Assembly: GCA_030614715.1 (NCBI GenBank)
Contig: JAUWTM010000026.1
Span: 1 to 33,221, forward strand
Direction of reading: 5' to 3'
DNA length: 33,221 bases
Source of the DNA: Planctomycetota bacterium
GTDB taxonomy: Bacteria; JAJVIF01; JAPKYR01
The number at the start of each line of letters is the position of its first letter. Position 1 is the first letter of the stretch. This document shows positions 32,501 to 33,221 of the stretch, one piece after another. The notes beneath the pieces were generated by a model. That model was not told the DNA's origin and did not search any database. It saw only the letters and a program-made list of their open reading frames with translations. The position numbers and the translations under genes were made by a program.

Positions 32501-33152
32501 TAACGGACTACTGATTATCGATCCGGATGGTGTCAGCGGTGCCGAGCAGCTGAGCCTTGTACCGTTCCCCTCAGCGCTGGATGCGGCCGTGAGCGGGAAC
32601 TGGTGCTACGTCAGCAACTCGGGCAACGATATCCTGCCGGTTGATGTCACCGATCCTGAATCTCCCGTGACGTATCCAACCGTCGATTCGGGAAACGTAG
32701 GCTATGGAATGGACATCGCGAATGGTTATCTCTACGTTGCTACAAACCAGAAACTCAGGGTATTCGACCTGGCAATCCCGTCCGCGCCGGCTCACACAAG
32801 CACGGTTGGAACCAACTATGCATATGAGGTCGATGCGATCGGCGACAGGCTGTATGTTACGTACTGGTATGCGTCGAGGATGAAGATATTCTCACTTGCC
32901 GACCCTGCAAATCCGAGCCAGATTGGCAATTACCTGTCACAGGTCGGCTGGTACGCGGCAGATGTCACACCGTTCAACGGGTACATGTACTTCGGGACCA
33001 ACATCAACGATGTCGAGGTCCTGAATGTCACGAATCCCGGCAGCATCCAGCGTGTCGGCAACATATCGACCGGTGGTCCTGACGGTCTGGACTCGAACGA
33101 CACGTTCGTCTTCTCGGCTGAAAACGAGGCCGGATTGCGAATTATTCTGTAA
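29589..33152 (+). CDS. Subtilisin-like (S8) protease lipoprotein with C-terminal LVIVD-type repeats
   Basis: The 1187-residue protein has a lipoprotein signal with the lipobox Cys at 24 (VVSC). An inhibitor-like propeptide region follows (about 65-150). The S8 domain has the triad D207 (VIDTG), H266 (YHGTACAG) and S443 (GTSNATP), with the oxyanion Asn at 356. An Asp-rich segment at 229-243 may bind calcium. A PPC-like beta domain lies around 530-630. The last 290 residues or so contain about six units like LLTIDVSDPTDPYW, matching LVIVD repeats that form a propeller-like fold. It is probably surface-anchored. GAGG lies 8 bases before the ATG. All catalytic residues are present. No gene or terminator is seen from 33153 to the window end. 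Confidence 0.92.
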   Translation: MIWYSRSVQLACIVMIAGFFVVSCNGGSPIVPSSEIDNSVTGATDTPGADGLPYPGYSLEAIPEYAADEVLILLEDWVVPTETDGSVPTGGYSTVANLLSENGLGVIRIIPTSFGTVYRLSILDDTPVPAKADELKALPEVKIAEPNYTVRMIDAPYFPNDPFWENDTDYDEDPRTNVWEQFGPSKIGASAVWGDTRGEDIVVCVIDTGVQWWHEDLIENMWVNEGEIPDNGIDDDENGYIDDIYGWDTDQDDNDITEYNANQNYHGTACAGVVAATQDNDLGCSGIAPATKIMGIRIAFNTGFQSAVIEGVEYAVNHGAHIITMSFISSSNAELMKLAMDNAWADGLILVAGAGNTEGQPIYYPCSWPSVVKVGGTSPFSQAWDYDPIDEVRISIGAGFGWGSTYGNGQEVVAFGEHYITTYGGGPDEYWSGASDFFFGGTSNATPMVAGAYALLRGYYPGETAEWLRDRMTYTSDDLHGPGYDIETGYGRVNVIRAVYGSDRYAAEEDGNGFVDVAPHEGIVIDSLYASDHGYYDDTEDLYKFTAGLDGFVAVDLDIYTYGENLDLQIYDAPGMLPEDLVEESTIENHGNNTHEIVGAECLAGETYYIRIFPVNLGDSTSYTLTIMEVENYININNGSNDPGFVHMASNNVYLGWVEFDVGFRVNLKELIFSQTGSMPPYALDELRLFRDADGDKVFGTDDRYVANASFNGTNRAVLDDINEQITFADSPERFFITIDLAGITENAQYQLALTSYKDVQTIEGLEVPKEEFPRYFGPYSVGVDVDAPTWDSEVGVQDVDSKYEAAKLYWNSASDPLTPPVVYNVYWSDSLPFDFATANKAAAVNTSGGGSYDYSWQVNGLVNDQEFYVAVRAEDQAGNEEENPNYMAVIPSDVSDPTAPQIISTFNSSGSAWEVAVDPDNPRVFLADYNGGLLTIDVSDPTDPYWTDIIYAPAVTSAEYDGTYVYAACANGLLIIDPDGVSGAEQLSLVPFPSALDAAVSGNWCYVSNSGNDILPVDVTDPESPVTYPTVDSGNVGYGMDIANGYLYVATNQKLRVFDLAIPSAPAHTSTVGTNYAYEVDAIGDRLYVTYWYASRMKIFSLADPANPSQIGNYLSQVGWYAADVTPFNGYMYFGTNINDVEVLNVTNPGSIQRVGNISTGGPDGLDSNDTFVFSAENEAGLRIIL

Positions 33153-33221
33153 CTACGCTGTATAACCAATCTGTTTAATAATCGGGTCTCTTTCATGTGA
33201 TGGTGGATAATTTGCCTTCTC

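Noticed and set aside
1-33221. CRISPR arrays, insertion sequences, integrases or phage genes
   Set aside because: I looked for regularly spaced repeats, transposase motifs and phage structural genes and saw none.

Overview
This is a gene-dense bacterial chromosome segment of roughly 50% GC, with no phage, transposon, rRNA or CRISPR signal. Several predicted lipoproteins with clear lipoboxes, signal peptides, and the PlsY, Der, IspH and GuaA housekeeping proteins indicate a bacterium, probably with a diderm-type envelope. Many products are divergent members of their families and several have no family I recognise, which suits an uncultured lineage. I cannot assign a phylum from the sequence.

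Region 1 (1-8813), core and envelope genes. A minus-strand operon runs DUF1844 protein, der, plsY, gpsA (gpsA leaves the window), linking a ribosome-assembly GTPase with the first steps of phospholipid synthesis. On the plus strand are ispH (isoprenoid synthesis), an overlapping small DUF2905 membrane protein, and a secreted SpoIID/LytB-like protein. Two minus-strand membrane proteins follow, then a membrane-anchored TroA/ZnuA-like protein that has lost its metal ligands.

Region 2 (8814-13073), purine genes. guaA sits behind a good sigma70 promoter flanked by GTTGA/TCAAC dyads. hpt follows and ends at a clear terminator. Next is a membrane-anchored sulfatase/phosphatase-superfamily enzyme.

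Region 3 (13170-20558), a von Willebrand factor A (vWA) cluster. Two multi-pass membrane proteins lead into a DUF58 protein, a BatA-like vWA protein and a 972-residue membrane protein with two vWA domains. No MoxR ATPase lies in the window. A small four-helix-bundle-like gene with its own promoter sits on the opposite strand inside the cluster.

Region 4 (20559-24690), accessory genes. A possible 37-residue membrane micro-protein and a His-rich 62-residue protein are transcribed divergently from two strong promoters. Downstream are a protein with two TIR-like domains and an ABC-2-type exporter pair.

Region 5 (24691-33221), surface and secreted proteins around a tRNA-Leu(CAA). There is a lipoprotein divergent from the tRNA, a palindrome-rich AT-rich intergenic region ahead of a small secreted Trp/Asp repeat protein, a Gly/Tyr/Asp-rich lipoprotein, a URO-D-family enzyme, two tandem paralogous membrane proteins, and a 1187-residue subtilisin-like lipoprotein ending in LVIVD-type repeats.

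The best candidates for something new are the double-TIR locus with its micro-proteins, the Trp/Asp repeat protein with its structured leader, and the MoxR-less vWA cluster. All functional links between neighbours are inference from position.
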